A DNA stretch of 61,315 bases from Paenibacillus sp. (GTDB lineage: Bacteria > Bacillota > Bacilli > Paenibacillales > YIM-B00363): contig JAPSKX010000006.1 in NCBI GenBank assembly GCA_031181325.1, forward strand, positions 1-61,315, written 5' to 3'. The translations under genes were made by a program, and so were the position numbers. Under the pieces are notes generated by a model, which ran no database searches, had not been told where the DNA came from, and was given only the letters and a program-made list of their open reading frames with translations. Below are positions 1 to 7,337 of this stretch, piece after piece (position 1 is the stretch's first letter; every line of letters starts with the position of its first letter).

Positions 1-837
1 GTCGCAGGCGAGCAGGAACACGGCGCCGAACAGCGCGGTCGACGTCAAGCTGTTCCGCAGATGATCCCCCCGATACATCGTGACGAGGTTCGGAATGATG
101 AGGCCGAGGAACGGAATCATGCCGACGGTCAGCAGGACGACGGCCGAGACGAGCGCGACGATCGCAAGGCCGATATTGACGACCCGCTTATAATTCAAGC
201 CCAAGTTGACTGCGAACGATTCGCCCATGCCGGCGACGGTGAAGCGGTTCGCGTAGAGGTACGCGACGAGCAGCACCGGCACGCTGAGATACAACAGCTC
301 ATAACTGCCGCGGATGATCAGCGAGAAGTCGCCTTGCATCCAGGCGGTGATGTTCTGGATCAGATCGTTCTTGTACGCGAAGAACGTCGTGACCGAACCG
401 ATAATGCTGCCGAACATCAGGCCGACGAGGGGAATGAAGATCGCGTCCTTGTACTTCACCCGGTCGAGCAGCTTCATGAAAATAAAAGTGCCGGCCAGCG
501 CGAAGGCGAAGGCGACCAAAATTTTGGCCATCGTCGACGCGCCGGAGAACAGCAGAATCGCTACGAGCACGCCGAGCCGAGCCGCTTCGTCCGTGCCGGC
601 CGTCGTCGGCGACACGAACTTGTTGCGCGTCAGCTGCTGCATGATGAGGCCGACGATGCTCATGCTCATCCCCGCGATGACGATGCTCGCGAGTCGCGGC
701 ACGCGGCTCGCGAAGAAAATTTGCGCCTGCTTCTCGCTCATCGAAAACAGGTCCATGGGCGTTAAATCCGTGACGCCCACGAACAACGAGACGACGGATA
801 ACGCGAGCAGCGCGGGCAATAAGTAACGTATTTTCAT
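1..837 (-). CDS. yclN: Siderophore ABC transporter permease, YclN-like (3' end outside window)
   Basis: Inner-membrane permease of the FecCD family. It would carry an iron-siderophore complex across the membrane as partner of a second permease, an ATPase and a lipoprotein beyond the window. About 279 residues are visible and the reading frame stays open at the window edge. The protein begins MKIRYLLPALL and contains RVPRLASIVIAGMSMSI, QQLTRNKFVSPTTAGT, MQGDFSL and the late PFLGLIIPN segment, which I recognise from Bacillus YclN (petrobactin importer). Several hydrophobic helices are evident. AGGAG lies 7 bases before the ATG. The gene lies downstream of the nitroreductase and Btr-like regulator on the same strand, and a Fur box lies upstream of that gene, so iron control is likely. 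The substrate (petrobactin or another catecholate) is inferred from the family. Confidence 0.9.
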   Translation of the reverse strand, partial: MKIRYLLPALLALSVVSLFVGVTDLTPMDLFSMSEKQAQIFFASRVPRLASIVIAGMSMSIVGLIMQQLTRNKFVSPTTAGTDEAARLGVLVAILLFSGASTMAKILVAFAFALAGTFIFMKLLDRVKYKDAIFIPLVGLMFGSIIGSVTTFFAYKNDLIQNITAWMQGDFSLIIRGSYELLYLSVPVLLVAYLYANRFTVAGMGESFAVNLGLNYKRVVNIGLAIVALVSAVVLLTVGMIPFLGLIIPNLVTMYRGDHLRNSLTSTALFGAVFLLACD

Positions 838-886
838 GATTCGCTCCTGGCGTGGATCTTCTAGGCTTCCGGACGCTTCCTTCCGC

Positions 887-1453
887 TTACGCGTCTATGA
901 CGGTCGTCAGCTCGGCCGCCGGAATTCTCGGCTGCGCCGGCGGCACGGCCGCCGGGTACCCGATATGGACGCTGCCGACGATCTTCTCGCCGGGCCGCGC
1001 CCCGACCGCCTCGCGGAAGCCGGGCTGGTGCAGCAGGCCGTACGTCTCCCAGACCGTGCCGAGTCCCCGCTCCCAGGCGAGCAAGCCGAGGTTGTGGATG
1101 ACGCAGCTCGTCGCCGCGTAGTCTTCTTCGCGCACGGCGAGCTGGCTGTCCTCGCGCATCAGCACGACGACGAACATCGGCACGGCCATGAACTTGTTGT
1201 AGAAAAATTCGCCGAGCTCCTTCGATTTGACCGGATCCTTCTCCCGTTTCTCGTTGACGGCTCTCGCCGTTTCCGCGATGCGCCTCCGGCCTTCCCCGTG
1301 CACGACGACGAACCGCCACGGCTGCGTCAGCTTATGATTCGGCGCCCAGACGGCCGTGTCGAGCAGCTCGGCGACGAGCTCCGGCGGAACCGGACGGTCC
1401 GGCTGAAATTTATGCACCGAGCGGCGTTCCCGAATGACTTCCGATAATCCCAT
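887..1453 (-). CDS. Nitroreductase family protein (FMN-dependent)
   Basis: A 188-residue nitroreductase-fold oxidoreductase. The N-terminal RERRSVHKF at residues 8-16 is the usual FMN-phosphate-binding start, followed by WAPNHKLTQPWRF (residues 36-48). The C-terminal half carries GLLAWERGLGTVWET and KIVGSVHIGYP, both typical of the family. The ATG at 1453 was chosen because AGGGGGAC lies 5-10 bases upstream; a longer reading frame to 1513 would run through the Fur box and has no ribosome site. Fifty bases separate it from the permease gene. The perfect Fur box just upstream suggests iron repression. Its job may be reductive handling of an iron complex or a flavin-linked redox step, but the substrate cannot be read from sequence. 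Confidence 0.88.
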   Translation of the reverse strand: MGLSEVIRERRSVHKFQPDRPVPPELVAELLDTAVWAPNHKLTQPWRFVVVHGEGRRRIAETARAVNEKREKDPVKSKELGEFFYNKFMAVPMFVVVLMREDSQLAVREEDYAATSCVIHNLGLLAWERGLGTVWETYGLLHQPGFREAVGARPGEKIVGSVHIGYPAAVPPAQPRIPAAELTTVIDA

Positions 1454-1497
1454 AAAGTCCCCCTGTAAGGTTTGCATTTTCTTCCGTATATCGACAG

Positions 1498-1512
1498 TGA
1501 TAATCATTATCA
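1498..1512. promoter_or_regulatory. Fur box upstream of the nitroreductase
   Basis: TGATAATCATTATCA is an exact match to the Bacillus 7-1-7 Fur consensus TGATAATNATTATCA. It lies 45 bases upstream of the nitroreductase start and downstream of the regulator's stop codon, so it probably represses a promoter for the nitroreductase-permease operon when iron is plentiful. Confidence 0.9.
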
Positions 1513-1564
1513 TTGATGTCTTTACCTATTCTACAGAAATCCCGCATCTGTAGAATGGACATTC

Positions 1565-3100
1565 CTATTTTTCGGATGGACTTTTCAGAATATCGCCTCG
1601 CAGCAGCTGATTGACGGTCTGGTCCAGCAGGCTTTCGTAGAAGGTCGCGTTGTACAGCGACGGGTCCGCATGCCGAATGAGCAGCGTGGCCGTGCGTCCG
1701 CCCTTTCGCTGCCGCCATTCGGCGGCGAGCCGGAAGCCGTGGGACGGCGGGAGCGAATCCGGCAGCAGGAACAAGACGTTGTCGCATGGCAGCGCCGCGA
1801 CGTCCATAAGCCGCTCCGCGTCGAGGAAGCCGATGCCGAGCGCCTCCGGCGGCGGCGCGAAGCCCAGCTCCCCATAGAACAAGTCGGCCATCTTCTTCCG
1901 CCGATGTCCGAAGACGCGGAAGCCGCCGGCATGCGCGCCGACGAGCAGGAACGGCGCGTCGCCGAGCGTCTTGCGGACGTGCGCGCGCGCGTTCGACGCT
2001 TTCATCTCGAACATCGACAGCCACCGTTCCGCCACCCCGGGCAGCTCGAGCGTTCCCGCGATCCGGCGAAGCCGGTCCTTCCAGCCGGGCGTGCCCGGGC
2101 CCTTCCAATGGATCGTCTCGACCGGCGCGATCCGCTGTAATCGCGCAAGAACGTCGTCCGATACGGGCTGCGCGAAGATGATGTCCGGCGCCGCGGCCGA
2201 GAGCCGCTGCAGCACGTCCTCGGCGCGCTCCTCCCAGCCGCGCGGCGGCGCGAACGCAGGCGCGATACCGAGCGCGGCGAAGTCGCCTTGGAAGACGGGG
2301 CACAGGTTGGCGATGGTTCGGTTCGCCCGCGCCGCGTACTCGGAAGGCGAGACGCCCATATGCTTCTTGAACAGACGGCTGAAGTAGAGCTCGTCCGCGT
2401 AGCCCACCGAATGCGCGACGTCCATGATCGAGGCGGGCGCGCTCGACAGCCGGGCGAGCGACGCGTTCAGCCGCACCGCCGTCAGCAGCTTGTGCGGGCT
2501 GAAGCCCGTATGCTCGCGGAACGCTTGATAGAAGCGGCTCGGCGAGGCGCCGGACGAGCGGGCGAGCTCCTCCATGTCGAGCGGCTCGTCGTACCGCTCC
2601 CGAATCGCGTCGCGCGCCTCCTCGACGTGGCGGTGCAGCGGATCCTCGGCGCTTAGCGCCGTCGCCCGGGCGGCCGCGACGCAGGCGGCCGCGACGGCGT
2701 GCAGATGCGCCTGCAGCTCCAGCCGCGTCTCGAGCGGCAGCGATTCGAAGCGACCCCCGCCCGCGGCCGCGAACGCCTCCGCCGCCGCGCGCGAGCGGGG
2801 CAGCCGGAACGTCCGCGCCGCGCCGAACGCGGGCCGGGCGGGCATCGCTTCCGAGGCGCGGAAGCGGACGAGGGCGACCTCGGCCGGAGCCGGGCCGGGA
2901 TTGTACAGCGTCAGCCGCCGGCGCGCCGGCACGAAGAACCAATCGCCCGGCGTCGCGGCGAAGTCCGCCGCGTCGTCCTCGATCGCCGCGGACACGCGTT
3001 CCCGCTGCACGTGGGCGAAGCGTAGCGCCGCGTCGCCGTCGACGTCGACGCGGCCGCCGGCCGCCACGCCGACGATCGAAGTATGTATGTAAGTGAGCAA
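1565..3100 (-). CDS. AraC-type regulator with C-terminal siderophore-binding-protein-like domain (Btr-like)
   Basis: A 511-residue transcription factor. Residues 1-150 form a cupin-like sensing part, and about 160-258 hold the two AraC helix-turn-helices (MEELARSSGASPSRFYQ and DVAHSVGYADELYFSRLFK). Residues 260-511 resemble a periplasmic iron-siderophore binding protein (IFAQPVSDDVLARL, IHWKG). This order matches Bacillus subtilis Btr, which senses bacillibactin directly and activates its uptake genes. The start is the TTG at 3100 with GGAAAGGA about 12 bases upstream; a GTG at 3111 is in another frame. It stands directly upstream of the nitroreductase and YclN-like permease, and a Fur box lies in its own promoter region. 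The inferred job is to activate this iron-uptake locus when its siderophore is present. Confidence 0.88.
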   Translation of the reverse strand: MLTYIHTSIVGVAAGGRVDVDGDAALRFAHVQRERVSAAIEDDAADFAATPGDWFFVPARRRLTLYNPGPAPAEVALVRFRASEAMPARPAFGAARTFRLPRSRAAAEAFAAAGGGRFESLPLETRLELQAHLHAVAAACVAAARATALSAEDPLHRHVEEARDAIRERYDEPLDMEELARSSGASPSRFYQAFREHTGFSPHKLLTAVRLNASLARLSSAPASIMDVAHSVGYADELYFSRLFKKHMGVSPSEYAARANRTIANLCPVFQGDFAALGIAPAFAPPRGWEERAEDVLQRLSAAAPDIIFAQPVSDDVLARLQRIAPVETIHWKGPGTPGWKDRLRRIAGTLELPGVAERWLSMFEMKASNARAHVRKTLGDAPFLLVGAHAGGFRVFGHRRKKMADLFYGELGFAPPPEALGIGFLDAERLMDVAALPCDNVLFLLPDSLPPSHGFRLAAEWRQRKGGRTATLLIRHADPSLYNATFYESLLDQTVNQLLRGDILKSPSEK

Positions 3101-3135
3101 GCTTCGGTCACGTCCTTTCCCGCCTATATTCTAGA

Positions 3136-3150
3136 TGAAAATGATTCTCA
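3136..3150. promoter_or_regulatory. Fur box upstream of the Btr-like regulator
   Basis: TGAAAATGATTCTCA matches 12 of the 14 defined positions of the 7-1-7 Fur consensus. It is 36 bases upstream of the regulator's TTG start, where it could overlap the promoter. Confidence 0.8.
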
Positions 3151-3167
3151 TCGTCAAACGGAGCGAC

Positions 3168-3214
3168 AAAAAATAGCGGAGGCTCCGGCATGCGACCGGC
3201 TCCCCCGCTATTTT
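3168..3214 (-). terminator. Intrinsic terminator downstream of the small charged protein
   Basis: Inverted arms AAAATAGCGG and CCGCTATTTT, with a further GGAGC/GGCTCC pairing inside, sit 8 bases after the stop of the gene at 3222-3521. On the minus strand the stem runs into six T residues. Confidence 0.75.
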
Positions 3215-3221
3215 CCGCAAA

Positions 3222-3521
3222 CTACTTAAATTTCTTCCAATCCATGCCGCTATTGTTGAGCAGATGCTCGAAGTCGTTGTCGAGCCGCTTCTGCTCCTGC
3301 TTGCGGCGCTCTTCCGCCTCGAGTCGCTCGCGCTCGCGCGCCTGCGCTTCCTGCGCTTTCAGCGCGTCGGCTTGCGCCTTCAGCTTCGCCACCACGTCCG
3401 CGCCGAGCGCGTCCTTCAGCGTAAGGCCCTTCTCCTTATCCGACGAAGCGCCCTTCGCCGAGCCGGATCCGAATCCGTTATTAGAACCGTAAGAGGGCCC
3501 GCCTGTTTTCTTCTTCCCCAT
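3222..3521 (-). CDS. Small charged coiled-coil protein, YqkE/DUF3886-like
   Basis: A 99-residue hydrophilic protein. The first 30 residues are rich in Gly, Ser and Lys. Residues about 33-80 form a Lys/Glu/Arg/Gln-rich helix (VAKLKAQADALKAQEAQ onward), and the end is the compact motif MDWKKFK. This layout resembles the small Bacillus proteins grouped as DUF3886 (YqkE); the family number is from memory. No enzymatic motif is visible. It starts 6 bases after the stop of the upstream SDR gene and is followed by a terminator, so the two probably share a transcript. Function unknown. Confidence 0.65.
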   Translation of the reverse strand: MGKKKTGGPSYGSNNGFGSGSAKGASSDKEKGLTLKDALGADVVAKLKAQADALKAQEAQARERERLEAEERRKQEQKRLDNDFEHLLNNSGMDWKKFK

Positions 3522-3527
3522 GCGACA

Positions 3528-4403
3528 TCACCCGTTAACGATCATACCACCGTTCACGTGTAAAATCTGCCCCGTCATATAGGAAGAATCGTCGCTCGCG
3601 AGGAACACGTAGCTCGGCGCCAGCTCCTCCGGCTGTCCCGCGCGCTTCATCGGCGTCGTCGCGCCGAACTTCGACACCTGCTCTTCGTTGAAGGTCGACG
3701 GAATGAGCGGCGTCCAGATCGGCCCCGGGGCGACGCCGTTGACGCGAATGCCCTTGCCCACGAGCTGCTGCGACAAGGAGCGCGTGAACGTCACGATCGC
3801 GCCCTTCGTCGACGAATAGTCGAGCAGAATTTCATTGCCCTGATACGCCGTGATCGACGCCGTATTCACGATCGCCGCACCGGATTTCAGATGCTTCATC
3901 GCCGCCTTCGTGATATAGAACATGCCGAAAATGTTCGTCCGAAACGTCCGCTCCAGCTGTTCGGCCGAAATATCCTCGATGCTCTTCTGCGGATGCTGCT
4001 CCGCGGCGTTGTTCACCACGATGTCGAGCTTGCCGTATTCGCGCGCGGTCCGCTCCACCGCGTCCCGGCAAAACGCCTCGTCCCCGATATCCCCCGGGAT
4101 CAATAAGCAGCGGCGGCCCTCCTGCTCGACCTGGCGCTTCGTCTCCTCCGCGTCTCCGTGCTCGTTCAAGTACACGATCGCCACGTCCGCGCCTTCCTTC
4201 GCGTACGTGACCGCGACCGCGCGTCCGATCCCGCTGTCCCCGCCCGTAATCAAAGCGGTCTTCCCGAGCAGCTTGCCCGCGGCTTTATACTGCCGGTCTT
4301 CGAAGACCGGCTTCGGGTTCATGTCCCGCTCGAGGCCCGGCTGCCGGTCCTGATGCTGGGGCGGGAACGTCTGCTTCGGCGGCTGCTGCGTCGTCGTCGC
4401 CAT
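3528..4403 (-). CDS. ydaD: SDR-family oxidoreductase, general stress protein 39 type
   Basis: A 291-residue short-chain dehydrogenase. After a hydrophilic leader (MATTTQQPPKQTFPPQHQ, then RQPGLERDMNPKP) comes the NAD(P)-binding TGGDSGIGRAVAVTYAKEGA, then NNAAEQHPQKSIEDI, the catalytic Ser in NTAS, and Tyr-x3-Lys as DYSSTKG. The C-terminal end reads SSYMTGQILHVNGG. The leader and the GGDSGIG and NAAEQHP signatures are those of Bacillus YdaD (sigma-B general stress protein). The ATG at 4403 was chosen for AAAGGAAG ten bases upstream; the frame extends to 4478 without a ribosome site. The substrate of this subgroup is not settled. It is the first gene of a two-gene unit with the small protein at 3222. 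Confidence 0.9.
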   Translation of the reverse strand: MATTTQQPPKQTFPPQHQDRQPGLERDMNPKPVFEDRQYKAAGKLLGKTALITGGDSGIGRAVAVTYAKEGADVAIVYLNEHGDAEETKRQVEQEGRRCLLIPGDIGDEAFCRDAVERTAREYGKLDIVVNNAAEQHPQKSIEDISAEQLERTFRTNIFGMFYITKAAMKHLKSGAAIVNTASITAYQGNEILLDYSSTKGAIVTFTRSLSQQLVGKGIRVNGVAPGPIWTPLIPSTFNEEQVSKFGATTPMKRAGQPEELAPSYVFLASDDSSYMTGQILHVNGGMIVNG

Positions 4404-4477
4404 ATTCATCGCTTCCTTTCGGTTCCAAGAATGCATACCGCGATTAGTATGTTCCGAAAGACACGATTCAAATTCCA

Positions 4478-4506
4478 TTTACACTGCGCCGACACCCGTT
4501 TATAAT
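4478..4506 (+). promoter_or_regulatory. Sigma-A promoter of the GGDEF-EAL gene
   Basis: TTTACA (4478-4483), a 17-base spacer and a perfect TATAAT (4501-4506). The expected transcript start is near 4513, about 35 bases before the ATG. Confidence 0.8.
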
Positions 4507-4547
4507 GCCGATAAACCACCGTCCGACAAACATAAAGGGAGTGCGCC

Positions 4548-6722
4548 ATGAACGATCAGACGCCGCATCCGAACTACGCCGCCGAACCGAACTTCGCTTC
4601 CTTGTTTCAATACAATTTAGATGCGGTATTTATCCAGAGCTTCGACGGCGCGTTCACCGACCTCAATCCGGCCGGCGAAGCGATGCTCGGTTACACCGCT
4701 GCGCAGTTCCGGAAGATGTCCTACTCGGATTTCGTATGGCCGGGGCAGGCCGAAGAGGTTCGCCGCACTTTCCTCGACGTCGTTGAACGGAAGGAGCCGC
4801 GGACGCTCGAATTCAACGTCGTCCGCGGCGACGGCGCGATCGCGGAACTGACCGTCATAGCGGTTCCGCTTCTTTCCGAGGGAGAAGTCACGGGGCTGAT
4901 CGGCATCGCCAAGGATATGTCCGCGAAGAACAAGGCGCTTCGGCTCGTCGACGGGCAAAACCGGGTGCTCGAGATGATCGCGAAGACGCAGCGGTTCGAC
5001 GACATATTGCACAATATCATCGCGCTCATCGAAGAACAATCCGGCGCCCTGTGCTCGGTGCTGATGCTCGACCGCGGGCGCAACCTGCTGCGGCTGGAAG
5101 CGGCGCCGAGCTTTCCGGAAGACTTCCGCCGGCTTATGAAGGATGTTCCCATAGGACCGCTCTGCGGATCTTGCGGTACCGCCGCCTATCTGAAGATGCC
5201 CGTCATCGTTGAAGACATCTTGACAGACGAGCGCTATCGCGATTTCCGAGACATCGTGTTCTCTTTCGGCTTTCAAGCTTGCTGGTCGGTACCGTTCCTG
5301 TTGGAGGACGAAGTGGTCGGCACGTTCGCGATGTACTATTCCGAACGGCGTTCCCCGAGCGCGGAGGACCTTCGCTTGATCGAGCGGGCCGGCGCGCTCG
5401 TCGGTCTCGCCTTCGAGCGCAGGCGCCAGGACGAGACGATTCGGCATATGGCGTTCCACGATGCGCTGACGGGACTCGGCAATCGGCGCCTCCTGGAAGA
5501 ATCGCTGGACCGCGCGATCGACCGCGCTGCCCGGGAAGGCGATCCTTTGGCGGTGATGTTCCTCGACTTGGACCGGTTCAAGGTCGTGAACGACTCGCTC
5601 GGTCATCGGTTCGGGGACGCGCTGCTGCGGCAAGTGTCCAACCGGCTCGTCGACGCGGCGGGCGGATTGGGGCTCATCGCCAGGCAAGGCGGGGACGAGT
5701 TCGTCTTGCTATTGGACGGAGCGTCGGAGGACGCGGCGCGGGTCGTCGCGGAGGGGATCCTCGACGCGCTTCAATCGCCGTTCTACGTAGAGCACCAAGA
5801 AATCTTCATCACGCCGAGCCTCGGCGTCAGCGTGTTCCCGGACCACGGCACCGACGCGCAGTCGCTGCTGAAGAGCGCGGATTATGCCATGTATCAGGCG
5901 AAGCAGAACGGACGGAACGGCTATCAAGTGTTCCATGCGAAGCTGCAGTCGAAGGCGGAGAAGCGGCTCGAGCTGGAAAATCACCTACGTCGCGCTCTGG
6001 AGCGCAACGAGCTGTCGCTGCATTACCAGCCCCAGGTGCACACGGCTTCGAGGCGCGTCATCGGCGTCGAAGCGCTGCTGCGTTGGCAGCATACGTCTTG
6101 GGGACCGCTCTCTCCGGCGCAATTCATTCCGATCGCCGAAGAGACCGGGCTTATTCTGCCGATCGGGAAGTGGGTGCTGCACGAAGCATGCCGTCAAGGG
6201 AAGGCGTGGCTCGACGACGGCCTGCCGGAGATGACCGTCTCCGTCAACATCTCGGCGCGGCAGCTGCAGCAGCCGGACTTCGTCGCGACGGTGCAAGCCG
6301 CGCTTCGCGCGACCGGATGGCCGGCCCGGCTGCTCGAGCTGGAGCTGACCGAGAGCCTTACGATGGATCGCGCCTCCTCCTCCGAGGTCATCCGGCGGCT
6401 GAAGCAGCTCGGGGTCGGCATCGCGATCGACGACTTCGGCACGGGGTACAGCTCGCTTCATTACTTGAAGCATCTGTCCATCAACCGCTTGAAGATCGAT
6501 CAATCGTTCGTGCGCGATCTGCTCGCGGACCAGAACGACCAGGACATCGTGAAGGCGATCATCACGATGTCGCACAGCCTCGGCATCGAAGTGATCGCCG
6601 AAGGCGTCGAGATGCCGGAGCAAGCGCGGTACCTGGAGCTGCACGGCTGCGATCAGGTGCAAGGGTACTTGTTCTCCCGCCCGCTGCCGGCGGACGCCGT
6701 CCCGGCGTTCCTGCGGAAGTAG
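4548..6722 (+). CDS. PAS-GAF-GGDEF-EAL cyclic-di-GMP turnover protein
   Basis: A 724-residue cytoplasmic signalling protein. A PAS domain (residues about 12-130, QYNLDAVFIQSFDGAFTDLN) is followed by a GAF domain (about 145-290). Next come a GGDEF cyclase domain with an intact GGDEF at residues 381-385 and an EAL phosphodiesterase domain from about 470. The EAL part keeps its metal and catalytic motifs: EALLRW, NISARQLQ, ELTES, IDDFGTGYSS, KIDQSFV, IAEGVE and QGYLFSRPLP. Both activities are therefore possible. The RxxD inhibitory site normally found before GGDEF is absent. No membrane helix is seen, so the PAS and GAF domains probably sense a cytoplasmic ligand. GGGAG lies before the ATG and a strong promoter lies upstream. 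It is a single-gene unit. Confidence 0.95.
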   Translation: MNDQTPHPNYAAEPNFASLFQYNLDAVFIQSFDGAFTDLNPAGEAMLGYTAAQFRKMSYSDFVWPGQAEEVRRTFLDVVERKEPRTLEFNVVRGDGAIAELTVIAVPLLSEGEVTGLIGIAKDMSAKNKALRLVDGQNRVLEMIAKTQRFDDILHNIIALIEEQSGALCSVLMLDRGRNLLRLEAAPSFPEDFRRLMKDVPIGPLCGSCGTAAYLKMPVIVEDILTDERYRDFRDIVFSFGFQACWSVPFLLEDEVVGTFAMYYSERRSPSAEDLRLIERAGALVGLAFERRRQDETIRHMAFHDALTGLGNRRLLEESLDRAIDRAAREGDPLAVMFLDLDRFKVVNDSLGHRFGDALLRQVSNRLVDAAGGLGLIARQGGDEFVLLLDGASEDAARVVAEGILDALQSPFYVEHQEIFITPSLGVSVFPDHGTDAQSLLKSADYAMYQAKQNGRNGYQVFHAKLQSKAEKRLELENHLRRALERNELSLHYQPQVHTASRRVIGVEALLRWQHTSWGPLSPAQFIPIAEETGLILPIGKWVLHEACRQGKAWLDDGLPEMTVSVNISARQLQQPDFVATVQAALRATGWPARLLELELTESLTMDRASSSEVIRRLKQLGVGIAIDDFGTGYSSLHYLKHLSINRLKIDQSFVRDLLADQNDQDIVKAIITMSHSLGIEVIAEGVEMPEQARYLELHGCDQVQGYLFSRPLPADAVPAFLRK

Positions 6723-6751
6723 GGCGCGGCGGCGGGTATGGGCGGCGCCGA

Positions 6752-6833
6752 CGGCAATATAAGCGCGTTTTCGCGCTTATATCCTGGGAAGCCTCGCTCG
6801 CGCGGCAATATAAGCGCGTTTTCGCGCTTGCAG
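6752..6833. repeat. Two copies of a hairpin-forming repeat between convergent genes
   Basis: A 27-base unit starting CGGCAATATAAGCGCG occurs at 6752 and again at 6803. Each contains arms AAGCGCG and CGCGCTT around a TTTT loop; in the first copy the stem extends to 11 base pairs (arm ATATAAGCGCG). They lie between the stops of the GGDEF-EAL gene and ilvN, so they may act as a bidirectional terminator, or they may be copies of a dispersed repeat. Confidence 0.7.
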
Positions 6834-6854
6834 CGCGGGGGCCAAGCTGCGCCC

Positions 6855-7337
6855 CTACAACGGAAGCGCGACCTCGCCGGCGCTGACGATGCGCAGCGCC
6901 TTCACGTCGGAGTTCAGCTTCAGGAATGCGCGGTTTTGCGCGCGCGTCGCGACGAGCTGCACGACGACGGCGTCCTCCCGGACGTCGAGCAGCCGGCACG
7001 GGAACGCGTCCACCCAGCCGCGCAAGCGTTCCGTCCGCTCCTCCCCGGCTTCCATGCCGAGCCGCACCAGCATTAGCTCGCGAGCGATCGCAGGTTGCTC
7101 CAACGCTTCGACCTCGTACACGTCGACGAGCTTCAGCAGCTGACGCACGGTCTGTTCGACGCCTTGTTTCGGCCCCGGCGTCAGAATCGTCATACGGGCG
7201 CAGCCTTCTTGCTCGCATGGCCCGACGGCGATGCTCTCGATATTGATGCCCCTCCGCCCGAACAGACCGGCGACGCGCTGCAGCACGCCCGGCTGGTCGG
7301 AGACGAGCAGCGACAACGTATGGACGGTCCGCATCAT
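6855..7337 (-). CDS. ilvN: Acetolactate synthase, regulatory small subunit
   Basis: A 160-residue regulatory subunit (IlvN/IlvH type) of acetohydroxyacid synthase, first committed step of valine, leucine and isoleucine synthesis. The N-terminal ACT domain reads TLSLLVSDQPGVLQRVAGLF, then GRRGINIESIAVG, with MTILTPG after it. This part binds the feedback inhibitor in the family. A second domain follows (ARELMLVRLGM). The length is normal for the long form. The ATG overlaps the ilvB stop in an ATGA arrangement, so the two subunits are translationally coupled. Confidence 0.95.
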   Translation of the reverse strand: MMRTVHTLSLLVSDQPGVLQRVAGLFGRRGINIESIAVGPCEQEGCARMTILTPGPKQGVEQTVRQLLKLVDVYEVEALEQPAIARELMLVRLGMEAGEERTERLRGWVDAFPCRLLDVREDAVVVQLVATRAQNRAFLKLNSDVKALRIVSAGEVALPL

